From Desulfobacterales bacterium C00003106 (lineage in GTDB: Bacteria > Desulfobacterota > Desulfobacteria > Desulfobacterales > C00003106): DNA of 5,960 nt. This document shows, one piece after another, positions 4,534 through 5,960 of the stretch. The position numbers and the translations under genes were made by a program. Every line of letters begins with the position of its first letter. The first letter of the stretch is position 1. A model generated the notes under the pieces. The model was not told the origin of the DNA, did not search any database, and saw only the letters and a list, made by a program, of their open reading frames with translations. Location of the stretch: the NCBI GenBank assembly GCA_001751015.1, contig MAXM01000223.1:4060-10019 (forward strand). Direction: 5' to 3'.

Positions 4534-5960
4534 GTGCCCAGACTGAGTTCAGAGGCCAAGGTAGGCATTTTTGTCTTTATTGGTATGATAATACTGGCCT
4601 ATATGTCGACGCGGGTCGGTAACTTCAAATTCGGCGGACAGGGAGTTTATGAACTCTGCGTCTTTTTTGATTCCGCTGCAGGTCTTGCCAGGGATGCAGC
4701 GGTGGAGATCGCAGGGGTTGAAGTGGGGACTGTCAGGTCCATAGCGCTTGAAAGGGGCAAGGCAAGGCTTGTTCTGGCCATTCAAAACGGCATAGAAGTA
4801 GGCAGCGACGTACAGGCGGCCATCCGAACCAAGGGGATGTTGGGCGACAAATACTTGGAGATTATTCTGGGCTCTGACACGGCAGTCCCGCTCAAAGACG
4901 GCGACGAGATAGCAAATACCATGTCTGCGGCCGATGTTGATAGATTGTTGAACCAGCTTTCAGAAATAGGAGAGGACGTAAAAACGGTGAGCGGGTCCTT
5001 TGCAGGGACCCTTGGCGGCGAGGAAGGAAAGAGGTCCCTTCAGGTTATTGTGAATAACCTGCGGGAACTCACGATATCCCTGAACAATACGCTCAGGGAC
5101 AACAACGAGAAGATCAATGAGATGATTGCCAACCTGACCCAGTTCTCCAGGGATCTCAAGGAAGCAGGTTCTTCGAACAAGGAAAACCTCAATGAAATAA
5201 TAGGGAGCGTGAAAGAGACCTCTGTCCATCTGGAGGACACAATAGTTGCTCTCAAGGAGATCGTCACCAGGATCAACAAGGGTGAAGGGACTGTTGGAAA
5301 GCTGATCAATGAAGACGAAACCGTGAATAACCTGAACGAATCACTGGGCTCGATCAAGGAGATATCCGACAAGATCAACAGAGGTGAAGGGACCGTTGGA
5401 AAGCTGATCAATGAAGACGAAACCATAGAAAATCTTAATACTACGCTGACTAGTATCAACGACTACCTGCAAAAGCAGGACACCTTCAGGACGTTCATGA
5501 ACTACAGGGGAGAGTATCTTTTTGGTTGCGAAGATACAAAATCATATCTCTCGATCGGAATCCAGCCGAAAGAGGACAAATACTATCTCTTTGAGGTGAT
5601 AGACGACCCGGCCGGGAAAAAGACTTCAAAAACGACAAAGACGACGGTAGATGGTGTTACAACCGTAACAGAGGAAGAAAAGACAGACCACGACGCCTTG
5701 AAGTTCTCCGCTCAGATAGCAAAACGATACTATGATCTGACGCTGCGCGGGGGGATAATGGAATCGACCGGGGGATTCGGGCTGGATTATTCCTTTTTGA
5801 AAGACCGGCTTGTTTTTTCCTTTGATGCCTTTGATTTTGACCCTGACGAGAACCCGCATCTGAAATTCAAGGCAGAGTTATTTCCAATACATCATTGTTA
5901 TATCGCAGGTGGATTTGATGATTTTATCAGCAACGAGGGGAATGAAACAGCATTTCTCGG
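4534..5960 (+). CDS. mlaD: MCE-domain lipid transport protein MlaD, long form with C-terminal beta-strand-rich domain (3' end outside window)
   Basis: The substrate-binding MCE component of an Mla-type lipid transporter, anchored in the inner membrane and projecting into the periplasm. It starts at GTG immediately after the mlaF stop. The 475 visible residues comprise a short N-terminal membrane helix (about 10-24); one MCE domain (about 38-114) including FDSAAGL (45-51), EIAGVEVGTV (58-67) and TKGMLGDKYLEI (99-110); then a long polar helical region (about 130-320) with a duplicated 34-residue unit containing GEGTVGKLINEDET. From about 322 to the window end the sequence turns into alternating, aromatic-rich strands (YRGEYLF, SYLSIGIQ, KYYLFEVIDD, GGFGLDYSFL, LVFSFDAFDFD) joined by turns, with a Thr/Lys/Glu linker at 362-389. 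This resembles an outer-membrane barrel. E. coli MlaD is only about 183 residues. The C-terminus is missing because the window ends. Confidence 0.9.
   Translation, partial: MPRLSSEAKVGIFVFIGMIILAYMSTRVGNFKFGGQGVYELCVFFDSAAGLARDAAVEIAGVEVGTVRSIALERGKARLVLAIQNGIEVGSDVQAAIRTKGMLGDKYLEIILGSDTAVPLKDGDEIANTMSAADVDRLLNQLSEIGEDVKTVSGSFAGTLGGEEGKRSLQVIVNNLRELTISLNNTLRDNNEKINEMIANLTQFSRDLKEAGSSNKENLNEIIGSVKETSVHLEDTIVALKEIVTRINKGEGTVGKLINEDETVNNLNESLGSIKEISDKINRGEGTVGKLINEDETIENLNTTLTSINDYLQKQDTFRTFMNYRGEYLFGCEDTKSYLSIGIQPKEDKYYLFEVIDDPAGKKTSKTTKTTVDGVTTVTEEEKTDHDALKFSAQIAKRYYDLTLRGGIMESTGGFGLDYSFLKDRLVFSFDAFDFDPDENPHLKFKAELFPIHHCYIAGGFDDFISNEGNETAFL
5251..5454 (+). repeat. Two tandem 102-bp coding repeats in mlaD (34 residues each)
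   Basis: The units 5251-5352 and 5353-5454 encode residues 240-273 and 274-307. Their cores at 5272-5322 and 5374-5424 agree at 48 of 51 bases. Both encode IN(K/R)GEGTVGKLINEDET. The cores match much better at DNA level than the flanks, indicating a fairly recent duplication or gene conversion. The GEGTxGKL motif is known from long MCE proteins, where it lies in the helical stalk. Confidence 0.85.

Noticed and set aside
5040..5459. Minus-strand open frame with Ser/Leu-rich repeats (139 codons)
   Set aside because: It is the antisense image of the mlaD stalk, and its repeats are simply the 102-bp mlaD duplication read backwards.
1..5960. CRISPR array, tRNA, rRNA, riboswitch or phage/integrase genes
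   Set aside because: No regularly spaced direct repeats, tRNA-like cloverleaf, rRNA signature or integrase/transposase coding sequence was seen; the only repeat pair is inside mlaD.

Overview
The window comes from a bacterial chromosome and is densely coded. All recognisable genes lie on the + strand. The MCE/Mla lipid-transport genes, including an MCE protein with a beta-strand-rich tail, point to a bacterium with an outer membrane. Moderate GC, tight operon-like spacing and the gene styles remind me of Desulfobacterota (Geobacter-like) or Nitrospirota. That placement is an impression from protein style, not a demonstrated assignment.

Bases 46-2155 hold two amino-acid biosynthesis genes in tandem. 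leuB (3-isopropylmalate dehydrogenase, leucine pathway) is followed 31 bp later by asd (aspartate-semialdehyde dehydrogenase, entry to lysine, threonine, methionine and diaminopimelate). Both look full length with their catalytic residues in place. LeuB carries an unusual cofactor loop (Gly-Gly-Ser-Ala-Pro-Lys-Tyr) resembling NADP-dependent isocitrate dehydrogenase.

Bases 2156-2582 are a more A+T-rich accessory patch. They hold an 80-residue antitoxin-like gene overlapping the start of a RelE/YafQ-type toxin gene. The toxin keeps only about its first 17 residues and then runs into unrelated sequence and a stop. The break coincides with a GGAACGGGGACGG motif that may be a mobile-element or repeat scar. 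A perfect TATAAT hexamer lies just downstream and could serve the next gene.

Bases 2583-3725 encode a long class II (metal-dependent) fructose-bisphosphate-aldolase-family protein with its metal ligands present. Bases 3766-5960 hold the start of a retrograde/anterograde lipid transport (Mla-type) operon: mlaF (ABC ATPase), directly abutted by mlaD (MCE protein), which is cut off by the window end. The MlaD protein is much longer than the E. coli form. It has an N-terminal membrane anchor, one MCE domain, a long helical stretch with a duplicated 34-residue unit, and a beta-strand-rich C-terminal region. This layout matches an MCE/outer-membrane-barrel fusion that could span the envelope. No mlaE permease gene precedes mlaF, so the permease must be elsewhere or downstream.

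The most interesting items are the MCE-barrel fusion, the orphaned antitoxin with its decapitated toxin, and the IDH-like cofactor loop in LeuB.
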